From Cliona cf. orientalis (Eukaryota > Porifera > Demospongiae > Clionaida > Clionaidae), in the NCBI GenBank assembly GCA_963930775.1, contig OZ005697.1, positions 6,780,292 through 6,844,291 of the forward strand: a DNA stretch of 64,000 nt. The letters are read 5' to 3'. Position numbers and translations under genes: made by a program. Below the pieces are notes generated by a model. It was given only the letters and a program-made list of their open reading frames with translations. It ran no database searches and was not told where the DNA came from. Position 1 is the stretch's first letter. Every line of letters begins with the position of its first letter. Of this stretch, positions 54,433-64,000 are shown one piece after another.

Positions 54433-56145
54433 ATTATAGGAGTATACGTAGCTACTATTTTTATTCTTGTGGGATTGAAGTAATGACCAATTATTATTAG
54501 ATTGCGTTAGTCTTAGTTTATTACGTCTAAGGGCGCCTGTATACATACATTTTCAGTTCATTTTAGTAGAATTTCTTGAAGCGCTATATAATAATATTAT
54601 GAATGTAGGCTGCATTTAAGCAGATTGAAATCAACATTAATAAGTATTGTTAGAGTATGGTGCTTTGAAAGTTTAATATTGTAGTGCCTGAAACCCAATA
54701 CCAGTATTCTGCTAGAATACTTACTCACATATTTAATTTTCTGGTGATAGTAATTGTGAAGCCACTCAAATCAGTGTCACTCTGGCTTCTTCCCAGAGTC
54801 ACTACTGTGGCCTCTGTATGTGACTAAGATAAATTTGCAGCTCAGTATTGTATATTAGTTGTGGGAAGCCATGCATGCCAGCTTGCCATAATAATCCAGA
54901 ATCTGATAGCTAGTTACACTTCTAGGTAGCCAATGTTATTGCTTGTAGCTAATTGCCTGCAAAATGATTTTACCAAGAAGGAAGACATGTACACAAAATT
55001 TTAGTAAAGATATACTATAGTTCAGGCTATATACAAACTTAATTAATATAGTTATTACTATGAATTTGGGTCTGGATGAAATCTCTAGCTCATACAAAAG
55101 TTTTTTTTACCATTCTCCATGGAATCGACTGCCTCCGAATACTAGTACTGTATATGCTCCACCTTTGTGATTTTAAGAGCTATTGCTGCTCAAACTAGCT
55201 ACAGTAAGTTGAAACCAGCCAGATGGCCCCCTTACTCATCATGAACTAATGTCAAAGAAAACGTAAGCAGCTATATTAATTTTTATTACTCCTTCATCAA
55301 GAAAACATAACTAATATTATAGTATCGCCCCCCTTATCAGTGGCATAAGAATCGCTAGAGGGGATCGATGGGCTTCAGCCTCCCTGGTTCAAAATATAGA
55401 AGTGCTTAAGCACCCCTCCCCAGTGAAATTCCTCTATCCAGTAATTATGTACCCTAAATACTTGGATCAACAAGTGTGCATACTTGAATATTATGCATTG
55501 AATTAACCATTATAATGAGATTATCCATTTATCCATTCTCTGAGTCTGTGCATGGTATGTTACAATAAATTATAAACGTATATACCCTTGAATGTGGATC
55601 TTCTGTAATGGCTGCCTCACTATAATATTGATTTTGGGTGCGGTTAGGCTTTTACAGGTACAATCATTGAATGTGAGCAGTTGTGAGTAAAAGGATCATT
55701 TTGGACTTAAGTTTATGATTATCGTATGTAGCTTGTGTGTATGGAGTATGCTGTAACAATAATAATGTACTGTATAGGTGTATCCACTCTTTGTTGGTGT
55801 CTTTAGGCTGATACAAGTATACTCAATACCACATTTGTAGAAAGCAAGTTGGCCATTGTCTAGTCTGGCTTGTCCCCAGGTCTTCTGAGGCTAGCCATTA
55901 TCATGATAAAAATTGGTCACGTTTCGTATGTAGTCTACCATGATGAATGGTCTCCTTTCACAAAATTAATTTTACACTCAGAATGCACCAGAATCACTCT
56001 AAGAATAATATTATGTGAAAATCTACAGATTCCTAGGGGACACTGCCCCCAGATCCCCTTTAAGTTATACTTGTGGTGGGCATAGCCAGTCACATGTAGC
56101 TCCCCCCCCCCCCCCCCCATTCCAAATCATCTTCTTATGCCACTG

Positions 56146-56392
56146 CTTATGTTTGTGCAGCCTCATTCTCGTACACAAATTAATGATTTATCATTCAGAT
56201 GATCACTCGGTGTACTCGTACAAAAATAATGAATTCAAATTAATCAATAATGTTGCATGATACAAGAAGTATTTAGCTAGTTACTTGAGTAGCTAATTGT
56301 TTCTCTATCAAAGTTGTACAGAACTTTATATGCCATTGATTCAGACTCTGTAGCTAATTTACCATAGAGTAGCTATCATGCATTGTTATCCT
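56146..56392. repeat. orphan 3' flank of a lost transporter copy
   Basis: Matches 56894-57104 and 59516-59750, the regions just downstream of the two POT-like genes (GTTTGTGCAGCCT, ATCATTCAGATGATCAC, GTTGCATGAT, ATTCAGACTCTGTAGC). No coding part follows; the match stops where a TTACCCC-type element end begins (about 56393). Confidence 0.75.
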
Positions 56393-56470
56393 GCACGCAT
56401 GCACAAGGGGTAATTAAAAGCAATCGGTTTGTCTGTCTGTCGTTGTTCAGTCTACACGTAGATCCCAAAA
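56393..56470. repeat. end fragment of the TTACCCC element
   Basis: TTATCCTGCACGCATGCACAAGGGGTAAT and the following GCAATCGGTTTGTCTGTCTG resemble the ends at 16900-16947 and 46587-46640. The rest of the element is not recognised. Confidence 0.55.
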
Positions 56471-56539
56471 TTTAATTCCCGCTGACATCACACATTCATG
56501 CAGGGTCACTGCATAGCTACTGGCAGGGTTTCATTCAGT

Positions 56540-56569
<30 letters not shown>
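56540..56569 (+). repeat. run of 30 G
   Basis: Uninterrupted G tract, the longest homopolymer in the window. G-quadruplex potential; its length should be treated with caution. Confidence 0.9.
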
Positions 56570-56570
<1 letters not shown>

Positions 56571-57104
56571 GCTTCCAGCTCAAAACATCCAACTTCCCCT
56601 AAAATACTATAATAGCTAAGATGGCCTTCTTCATCATCACAAATTAAAGTCACAGAAATAGCTAGCTACAAGCAGAAGTAGCAACATCACTAAAATTACT
56701 ATAAGTATGATGCACTGAATTGAGTTAGAAATTCTAGCATAAGTGTAAAATATAATAGCTATCAGCATGTGACCAACAAAGCAGGGCTCGTCTGTGCCCC
56801 CTCAGGCCCCCTCCCCCCCCCCCTTAAACCCACAACTGAAGAAGTAATAAAGTAACTTCGGGGACTCAGGCCCCCTCTGTAGAAAAATATATTTGTGCAG
56901 CCTTATTCTCATAAGCAAATTTAATTATTATCATTCAGATGATCACTCTGCGTGCTCGTATACAAATAGAATTCATAATTAATCTATAGTGTTGCATGAT
57001 GCAAGCAGTATTTGGTTACTTGAATACCGGTAATTAATTGGCTCTCTATTGCACAAAAAATTAATGCCATTGATTTAGAGTCTGTAGCTACTTTACCAGC
57101 TAAT

Positions 57105-58889
57105 TTAGTCTGTATTTGTTGAAGGTGAGTATATAAGAGTTCTTCTATAAAATATCTCTTCAATCTGACTCTGGTCGTAAGGCCTGTCATCTCTCTCCCT
57201 GTACTTGTACCGCTTAGCCACAACTGAGAACAGAATAAGGCCAATTAGACCAGCCACACAGGTGAACAGCAGGTAGCCAAAGCCACAGTTGGTCACTGCA
57301 TTGATGTGTCTACTTCTAACCCAAATTCTGTTGGTGGAAAAAATAAAGAGTACAACAGAACTTATTAGCTAAAAAATACCTTTAAAGGCAAAGAACATCC
57401 CAATGAGGAGACCTTTCATAGACTGAGGACTCTGAGCTGAGATAAATTCAAGGACTGTTGTCATGACTATTGGGGATCCAATTCCAAGAAGAATGTTTGG
57501 TGGAAGTAGAACAGCCCAGTGCCGTTCAAGAACAGGGTACAAAAGTGTTTTATTAACGCTTACATAAGTAAACATACAGTGACTTCCAACACCTTGATCA
57601 TTGACAGAGTAAAGATGACCAGCCAGGTCTATGATCAGCATTGACACAACCCCAAGGAAATAAAGGAATAAGCCAATCCACAAACGACTTAATAATTTGA
57701 TCTTCTGCTTAAGAAAAATGAAATAAAAAAGTATGTAGAGTGGTATAAAGATACTTCCTACTATATGCTTGAGAGAACCAGTGTCGAGGATGGCCCATCA
57801 ATAGCAGTGATGTTTACTTTCCTCAAAAAAACCTGTGTGTGCACCAAAGCTAGGAAAATCCATGAATGAGGATGGAATATCCATAATGAACAGTGGTCCA
57901 AGAGTTAGCAATAATCCAAGAATCCTTAAGAGTGCTTTGACATCCTCCACTTGCTCTGTTGTGAATGGTCCTCCATACCTTGACTTGGCATAGTCAACTC
58001 TTGAAGGTCTTTCATCATCACAATAGGTGAATGCACTGCGTCTAAGAGGCCACTTGTGAGTTCTAGCAAAATTGATCACCTTAAAAACCGTTTTATATGG
58101 ATTATGTTGGGCTGGATTAGCAATGAACCAGCGACGTTTCCAACAACTGAATGCTAGAATAAATGGAAATGCAAATAAAACTAAGAAGGGTGTACTTATA
58201 ATGGAAACCTTTTCGTGAATACTGAAATTACAGAATGTAAAGCCAAAGGGCAAAGCCACAATCGCTGTTCCCAGCACATTCATCCATATAGCCCAGTGAG
58301 CAAACAGACTGAGATGCATACTGGATTCCTCCATAAGTTGATCGAGACCCAATTGAATGAAGTTAGCATAATATGCCACTAGACCAACTAACACAAGTGG
58401 ACACAAACATACACCGAATATACGGAGTCGTGCAAGATTAGAATTGTGATCATCAAAGCCAAACATGTCATGATTAAACTTGTGTTCCTTAATGAACCAA
58501 ACTAGAATGAAAACTGATACAATAGTGGAAAGGAGTAGGCAGGAGAGGCCAACCATGACTGTTTTGAATCGCCCACACCAAACATCAGCTAAGAAACCAC
58601 TGAGAGGATAGAGCATAGCGGTAAAAGCAAGCACAGCCTGTGTAATGCACAATGGGGATATGAAAGTATTGTCGTTGATAAAAATACTTGAATGCAATGA
58701 AGCTGAAGCAGCAATGAATCCTGCTGCTATAAAAAGTATCCCTGCATATATTGCTGCGCCCACAATCAGTGTCCAAGTTAGGATCAAATAAACAGCCTTT
58801 GAAAAGCTACAGAGAGACTTCAATTTCAGAAGACCTTGCCTGAAAGAGGTAGGAGCAAATCCAATTATTAATTTCCAAAATAGTTCCAA
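57105..58889 (-). pseudogene. POT/SLC15-like transporter, broken tandem copy
   Basis: Same frame and same plan as the intact neighbour 59751-61574 (GFLADVWCGRFK, FIQLGLDQLMEESS, GPFTTEQVEDVKALLRI, EFISAQSPQSMKGLL), but with three kinds of damage. No ATG or matching N-terminus lies before GLLKLKSL. TGA at 57798-57800 stands where the neighbour has CGA. TAG at 57369-57371 stands where the neighbour has CAG. Apart from these the sequence is well kept, so the loss is recent. An unspliced or upstream exon cannot be excluded for the N-terminus, but the two stops remain. Confidence 0.85.
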
Positions 58890-59750
58890 GACTAACCTTC
58901 AATGATTAGCAGAACTATAATTTTGCATCACTTTATAATAATATTATGATGTACTAATAAGGTTTCACCATTATACTATACTCCATAACATTACTGTAGC
59001 TGTCCGGATTCTGTAGCTATCATAGTAAAGTACAATGTTATGCATTGTTTAACTTCACTGAATAATGCTATACAAAGTAGAATTTTACATGATATTTTGG
59101 TTTCAATTTATATAAGACAATCAAGACATACACACTATCATACTGATCTTCCATGAAGTCTATAGAGACTGTACATTTCTTAGAATTGTTAAGTGTTAGT
59201 TTGTTTACATCAACCCAATCATTCACATCCTGCTATAGTTTAGGATAGTCCTGACTCCTCAGGGCAGTCTATGATCTGTGCAATAGCAGATCATCAGCAT
59301 ATATTGTGATGTACGCACTAGGATTTAGTTGCACTCTATAAAATTGATAGGTACATGCTGGTATGGCATGCTTCACGGCTACATAATATAAATTTAATTC
59401 TAATTCACCATGCTTTTGTGTGGATAAAACCTCTCATACAAGTTTCATACCATTCCCCATGGAATCAACGTCACCGAATACTAATTATAATAATATTATT
59501 ATCCTCGCCCTTATGTTTGTGCAGCCTTATTCTCATACGCAAATTAAAGTTTAATAATGATATTTAATTTATCATTCAGATGATCACCCTGCATATTAAT
59601 ACAAATATTTAGCCAATAATGAATTCATAAATTAATCTATAGTGTTGCATGATGGTTACTTGAATATTGGGTCTACATTGTACAAAAATTAATTCCATTG
59701 ATTCAGAGTCTGTAGCTGCATGTAATTTACCATGCATAGAGTGTCATTAT
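58890..59750. other. spacer between tandem transporter copies
   Basis: No gene. Bases 59430-59480 (TCTCATACAAGTTTCATACC, CCCCATGGAATC) have relatives at 55090-55140 and 62325-62375, so the duplication unit reached further downstream than the recognisable 3' flank. Confidence 0.5.
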
Positions 59751-61574
59751 TTAGTCTGTATCTGTTGAAGGTGAGTGTATAAGGGTTCTTCTATAAAAGA
59801 TCTCTTCAATCTGACTCTGATCATAAGGCCTGTCATCTCTCTCCCTGTACTTGTACCGCTTAGCTACAACTGAGAATAGAATAAGGCCAATTAGACCAGA
59901 CACACTCGTAAACAGCAGATAGCCAAAGCCACAGTTAGTCACCGCATTGATGTGTTTACTTCTAACCCAAATTCTGTTTGTGGAAAAAAGAAAGAGTACA
60001 ACAGAACTTATTAGCTGAAAAATACCCTTAAAGGCAAAGAACATCCCAATGAGGAGACCTTTCATAGACTGAGGACTCTGAGCTGAGATAAATTCAAGAA
60101 CTGTTGTCATGACTATTGGAGATCCAATTCCAAGAAGAATGTTTGGTGGAAGTAAGACAGTCCAGTGCAGTTCAAGAACTGGGTACAAAAGTGTTTCATT
60201 AATGCTTACATAAGTAAACATACAGCGACTTCCAACACCTTGATCATTGACAGAGTGAAGATGACCAGCCAGGTCTATGATCAGCATTGACAAAAGTCCA
60301 AGGAAATAGAGGAATAAGCCAATCCACAAACGACTTAGTAATTTAATCTTCTGCTTAAGAAATATGAAATGAAAAAGTATATAGAGTGGTATAAAGATAC
60401 TTCCTGCTATATACTTGAGAGAACCAGTGTCAAGGATAGCCCATCGATGACAGTGATGTTTACCTTCTGCAAAAAAACCTGTGTGCGCACCGAAGCTAGG
60501 AAAATCCATGAATGAGGATGGAATATCCATAATAAACAGTGGTCCAAGAGTTAATAATAATCCAAGAATCCTTAAGAGTGCTTTGACATCCTCCACTTGC
60601 TCTGTTGTGAATGGTCCTCCATACCTTGACTTGGCATAATCGACTCTTGAGGGTTTTTCGTCATCACAATAGGTGAATGCACTGCGTCTAAGAGGCCACT
60701 TGTGAGTTCTAGCAAAATTGAGCACCTTAAAAACCATTTTATATGGATTGTGTTGGGCTGGATTAGCAATGAACCAGTGACGCTTCCAACAACTGAATGC
60801 TAGAATAAATGGAAATGCCAAAAAAACTAAGAAGGGTGCACTTAAAATAGAAACCTTTTCATGAACACTGAAACTACAAAATGTAAAGCCAAAGGGCAGA
60901 GCCACAATCGCTGTTCCCAGCACATTCATCCATATGGCCCAGTGAGCAAACAGACTGAGGTGCATACTGGATTCCTCCATGAGTTGATCGAGACCCAATT
61001 GAATGAAGTTCGCATAATATGCCGCTAGACCAACTAACACGAATGGGCACAAACACACACCAATTATACCGAGTCGTGCAAGATTAGAATAGTGATCATC
61101 GAAGGCAAATATGTGATGACTGAACTTGTATTCCTTAATGAACCAAACAAGAATGAAAACTGATATGATAGTGGACAAGAGTAGGCAGGAGAGGCCAACC
61201 ATGACTGTTTTGAATCGCCCACACCAAACATCAGCTAAGAATCCACTAACAGGATAGAGCATAGCGGTAAGTGCGAGTACGGCCTGTGTAATGCACAATG
61301 GGGATATGAAAAGATTGTCGTTGATAAAAATGCTTGAACGTAATGCAGCAGAATTACGAATGAATCCTGCTGCTACATAAAGTATCCCTGCATATATTGC
61401 ACCCACAATCAGTGTCCAAGTTAGGATCAAATAAACAGGCTTTGAAAACCTACAAAGAGACTTTAATTTCAGAAGACCTTGGCTGATAGAGATCCATGTA
61501 TACCGTTGGTGTAGCAGAATTCTTTGAGTTTCTGCAGATTCAGAGTCTGATCTATCACTTGAGCTAGACCTCAT
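59751..61574 (-). CDS. POT/SLC15-like oligopeptide transporter
   Basis: Intact single-exon gene of 607 residues from the ATG at 61572-61574. The Ser-rich acidic N-terminus carries ETQRILL, similar to an acidic dileucine sorting signal. About twelve spans with the POT landmarks GFLADVWCGRFK, IQLGLDQLMEESS, SAFTYCDDEKPSRVDYAKSR, GPFTTEQVEDVKALLRI and EFISAQSPQSMKGLL. As in the gene at 29390-31360, ExxER is absent from the first span. It is closely related to the broken copy at 57105-58889 and more distantly to 29390-31360. A peptide or amino-compound carrier of an endolysosomal membrane is the best guess; substrate and coupling are unproven. Confidence 0.88.
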   Translation of the reverse strand: MRSSSSDRSDSESAETQRILLHQRYTWISISQGLLKLKSLCRFSKPVYLILTWTLIVGAIYAGILYVAAGFIRNSAALRSSIFINDNLFISPLCITQAVLALTAMLYPVSGFLADVWCGRFKTVMVGLSCLLLSTIISVFILVWFIKEYKFSHHIFAFDDHYSNLARLGIIGVCLCPFVLVGLAAYYANFIQLGLDQLMEESSMHLSLFAHWAIWMNVLGTAIVALPFGFTFCSFSVHEKVSILSAPFLVFLAFPFILAFSCWKRHWFIANPAQHNPYKMVFKVLNFARTHKWPLRRSAFTYCDDEKPSRVDYAKSRYGGPFTTEQVEDVKALLRILGLLLTLGPLFIMDIPSSFMDFPSFGAHTGFFAEGKHHCHRWAILDTGSLKYIAGSIFIPLYILFHFIFLKQKIKLLSRLWIGLFLYFLGLLSMLIIDLAGHLHSVNDQGVGSRCMFTYVSINETLLYPVLELHWTVLLPPNILLGIGSPIVMTTVLEFISAQSPQSMKGLLIGMFFAFKGIFQLISSVVLFLFSTNRIWVRSKHINAVTNCGFGYLLFTSVSGLIGLILFSVVAKRYKYRERDDRPYDQSQIEEIFYRRTLIHSPSTDTD

Positions 61575-62570
61575 CACAGCTACCTAGCTACTAGCTATAT
61601 ATAATATTATTATAACTGCAGGTCTAAGATGAAGGATTGATGATTATTCAATGCTGCAGCTGCACACTATACGTACACAAAATTGAAAAAGTATAGCTAG
61701 GTGATGTTTGTGAGGTCAGATTCAGCCAAACAACATTTATAGCTAGCTAAATGCTATTACTATAGACTAAGTGTGTATGTTCTGATTGTCTTGTACGTTC
61801 ATAACATTGAAACCAAATATATCACCTTGATCTGTATAATATTACACAATGCACATACTAGATATAAGAGGGCCATAATAATGTTATGGAGAAACCTATA
61901 TTGTTGAAACCTTGCATTTATCTGCACAATATTATATGTGTAGCTCTTAGAAAAAGTGACACATACAACACAATTAGCTAGTCACTGTGCTATTTAATAG
62001 TCATGACGAATCTTGGAGTTATTAGCTAAATTGGCTAATTGTGATTATAGGGATAGATATGGGTAGCTACTAAGGGTTTGACTGAGACAGCATCAACCTT
62101 ATTATTAAATTTATAGAGAAACTTGATAAAGGATGATAGCTATATGCACAACCAATTTCATCATGATAATATTATACCATTAAATTGCAAGCTATGTGGC
62201 TGTCATTCCTAATTTTTGGATCAGTAATCCTAATTAAAAGATATTAAATACATACTGGATATTATGCTATTCTTCACGGCTACAAATTATTATAAAATTT
62301 AATATACGATGAATTTGGGTCTGGATGAAATCTTTCATACAAGTTTGTTGCCATGTCCTGGAATCCACCACCTCCGAACAGAATAAGACACTTGCTGGTG
62401 GCTGCTATAATTAAAATAATTCTAATTTGTTATCACCTCTTACAAGATTAGTAGTAGCTATGAGAACGGGACTGCTGTTATTTGTATAATGAATCACAGT
62501 GTATGTAATAATTATGGCTATCTATAATTTAATATAGCATACATGCATGCTTTATTTGCTCTGTATAATT
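61575..62570. other. intergenic before the tandem array
   Basis: No gene. Contains the 62325-62375 phrase shared with the transporter flanks. Confidence 0.45.
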
Positions 62571-64000
62571 ACATCCCGAGTCCCAATCCGCAAAAAAGAA
62601 TTCGGCCGCGCGATGAGTAATTATGACGAAACCTATGATGAAACCTATGATGAAATTATTGAAACCTATGATGAAATTATGATGAAATTGTGGTGAAGAC
62701 TGCTTCAAAATGTTTAGCGCGCATGACAGGGTGTTGGGACCCAGAATAATGGCAGAATTCGAACCTAGTGTACAAGAGATCGTGGACTATCGATGACATA
62801 TGGCGATTCTCTCAGTTCGCTTTCTTTGGCGAGCGAGCTCTCTGGGGGGATTTCCCTATACAGTCTAGCACATGGCAGTGGAGGTCACGTTCGGGTCAAC
62901 CGGCTCAACCCGCGCGCCCCAATATACTGCGTGTACGGAGCATGCGCAGTTTGTCGATGTGTCCAAGTTCAAATTATGGCGGCGTACAGTAAGCGCGGTG
63001 CAATACTTATGAGGGACTCGGGATGTAGTCTCTAAGTTGTTCATTACATCCCGAGTCCCAATCCGCAAAAAAGAATTCGGCCGCGCGATGAGTAATTATG
63101 ACGAAACCTATGATGAAATCTATGATGAAATTATTGAAACCTATGATGAAATTATGATGAAATTATGATGAAATTGGGGTGAAGACTGCTTCAAAATGTT
63201 TAGCGCGCATGACAGGGTGTTGGGACCCAGAATTCGAACCTAGCGTACAAGAGATCGTGGACTATCGATGACATATGGCGATTCTCTCAGTTCGCTTTCT
63301 TTGGCGAGCGAGCTCTCTGGGGGGATTTCCCTATACAGTCTAGCACATGGCAGTGGAGGTCACGTTCGGGTCAACCGGCTCAACCCGCGCGCCCCGATAT
63401 ACTGCCTGTACGGAGCATGCGCAGTTTGTCGATGTGTCCAAGTTCGAATTATGGCGGCGTACAGTAAGCGCGGTGCAATACTTATGAGGGACTCAGGATG
63501 TAGTCTCTAAGTTGTTCATTACGTTACGTCCAGAGTCCCAATTAGAAAAAAACTATTCGGCCGACCGATGAGGTAATTGTGATGTAAAATATGATGTAAA
63601 ATATGACGAAAATGCGGTTAAGACTGTTTCAAAATGTTTAGCACGCATGAAAGCTTGTTGGGGCCCAGAATTCGAGCCTAGCGTAGAAGACATCGTGGAC
63701 TATCCGATGATATCCTTATGGCGTTTCTCTCAGTTCGCTTTCTCTAGCGAGCTCGCTTTCAGGGCAGGGGGATTTCCCTATTCAGTCGAGCACGTGGCAG
63801 GTGAAGGTCAACCGGCTCAAGCCGTGCGCCCCAATATTGTACTCGTATACGGAGCATGCGCGGTTTGTCAATGTGTCCTAGTTCGAATTTATGGCGGCTT
63901 ATTCATGAGGGACTCTGGACGTAGTCTCCAAGTTGTTCATTACATCCCGAGTCCCAATTCGCAAAAAAGAATTCGGCCGCGCGATGAGTAATTGATGATG
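62571..64000. repeat. tandem array of inverted-repeat-bounded units
   Basis: Three complete units and the start of a fourth begin at 62571, 63046, 63526 and 63942 (periods 475, 480 and 416). Each unit starts ACATCCCGAGTCCC (unit 3: ACGTCCAGAGTCCC) and ends with its inverted copy GGGACTCGGGATGT (unit 3: GGGACTCTGGACGT). A roughly 20-bp spacer AGTCTCTAAGTTGTTCATT separates the units. Inside are a GATGAAA microsatellite (about 62624-62690 and 63097-63177), a conserved 300-bp body with GGAGCATGCGCAGTTTGTC, and ATGGCGGC near the right end. Short open frames recur in units 1 and 2 but are broken in unit 3, so it is not coding. The array continues beyond the window. Confidence 0.9.

Larger units (their letters stand above)
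52615..57104. other. gene-poor repeat-rich stretch
   Basis: No gene is supported over about 4.5 kb. It contains the MITEs at 53344-53601 and 54008-54432, a degenerate MITE-like piece at about 55340-55440 (CAGTGGCATAAGAA ... CCCCAGTG), a run of 17 C at 56102-56118, a run of 30 G at 56540-56569, and two copies of the 3' flank of the transporter genes. Confidence 0.6.

Noticed and set aside
17808-58889. Alternative genetic code or systematic stop readthrough explaining the in-frame stops
   Set aside because: TAA, TAG and TGA all occur as internal stops, and the intact paralogs have ordinary sense codons there and end with standard stops. Frameshifts accompany most cases, so decay is simpler.
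62768-63510. Repeated 74-80-codon open frames in the tandem array as a small protein family
   Set aside because: The two near-identical frames simply follow from the tandem repeat. The third unit breaks them, and there is no start context, signal or family match.
62571-64000. CRISPR array
   Set aside because: The period is 416-480 bp, the units are nearly identical throughout, and their ends are inverted. There are no short repeats with unique spacers, and the DNA is eukaryotic.

Overview
The window is nuclear DNA of an early-branching metazoan. It is AT-rich, its introns are short with GT/AG borders (one gene has 13 exons), and it is crowded with small inverted-repeat transposons. The gene families present (Cys-rich multipass membrane proteins, Pmp-like beta-helix membrane proteins, SMYD and POT-type families) are ones I associate with demosponge genomes. 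That assignment is inference, because no rRNA or mitochondrial marker lies in the window.

Layout. 0.7-23.3 kb: a minus-strand cluster of one membrane-protein family with a signal peptide, a Cys-rich ectodomain and about nine membrane spans. It has three intact intronless genes (671-2455, 13770-15569, 20932-22716), one broken copy (17808-19576) and one short relic (3625-3835). The cluster is interrupted by a defective Ty3/gypsy LTR retrotransposon (4291-9679), a decayed P-element/THAP9-like transposase (10566-12773) and a tight group of three different MITEs (15.9-17.4 kb). 23.3-27.5 kb: a 13-exon gene for a secreted TIM-barrel glycoside-hydrolase-like protein, with a Harbinger-type MITE in one intron. 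29.4-31.4 kb: an intact POT/SLC15-like transporter. 33-36.8 kb: a broken SMYD copy followed by a broken tail of a beta-helix membrane gene. 38.5-42.6 kb: the intact 1365-residue beta-helix/Cys-rich/multipass gene. 43.3-44.2 kb: a broken gene for a Cys-rich protein. 45.1-48.6 kb: a second ruined beta-helix gene carrying two MITEs and ending in an inverted fragment. 49.6-52.6 kb: an intact SMYD-like methyltransferase gene divergent from a calmodulin-like gene. 52.6-57 kb: gene-poor, repeat-rich DNA. 57.1-61.6 kb: two tandem POT/SLC15-like copies, the left one broken and the right one intact. 62.6-64 kb: a tandem array whose 416-480 bp units are each bounded by inverted repeats; it runs off the window end.

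The main biological theme is local birth and death of membrane-protein genes by tandem and segmental duplication. The roughly 600-residue proteins and the 1365-residue protein appear to share one Cys-rich plus multipass C-terminal module. The large protein adds a long Pmp-like beta-helix ectodomain, so this looks like one receptor-like superfamily with exchangeable outer parts. No function is established from the sequence. Most of the large genes are intronless, while the glycoside-hydrolase-like and calmodulin-like genes have introns.
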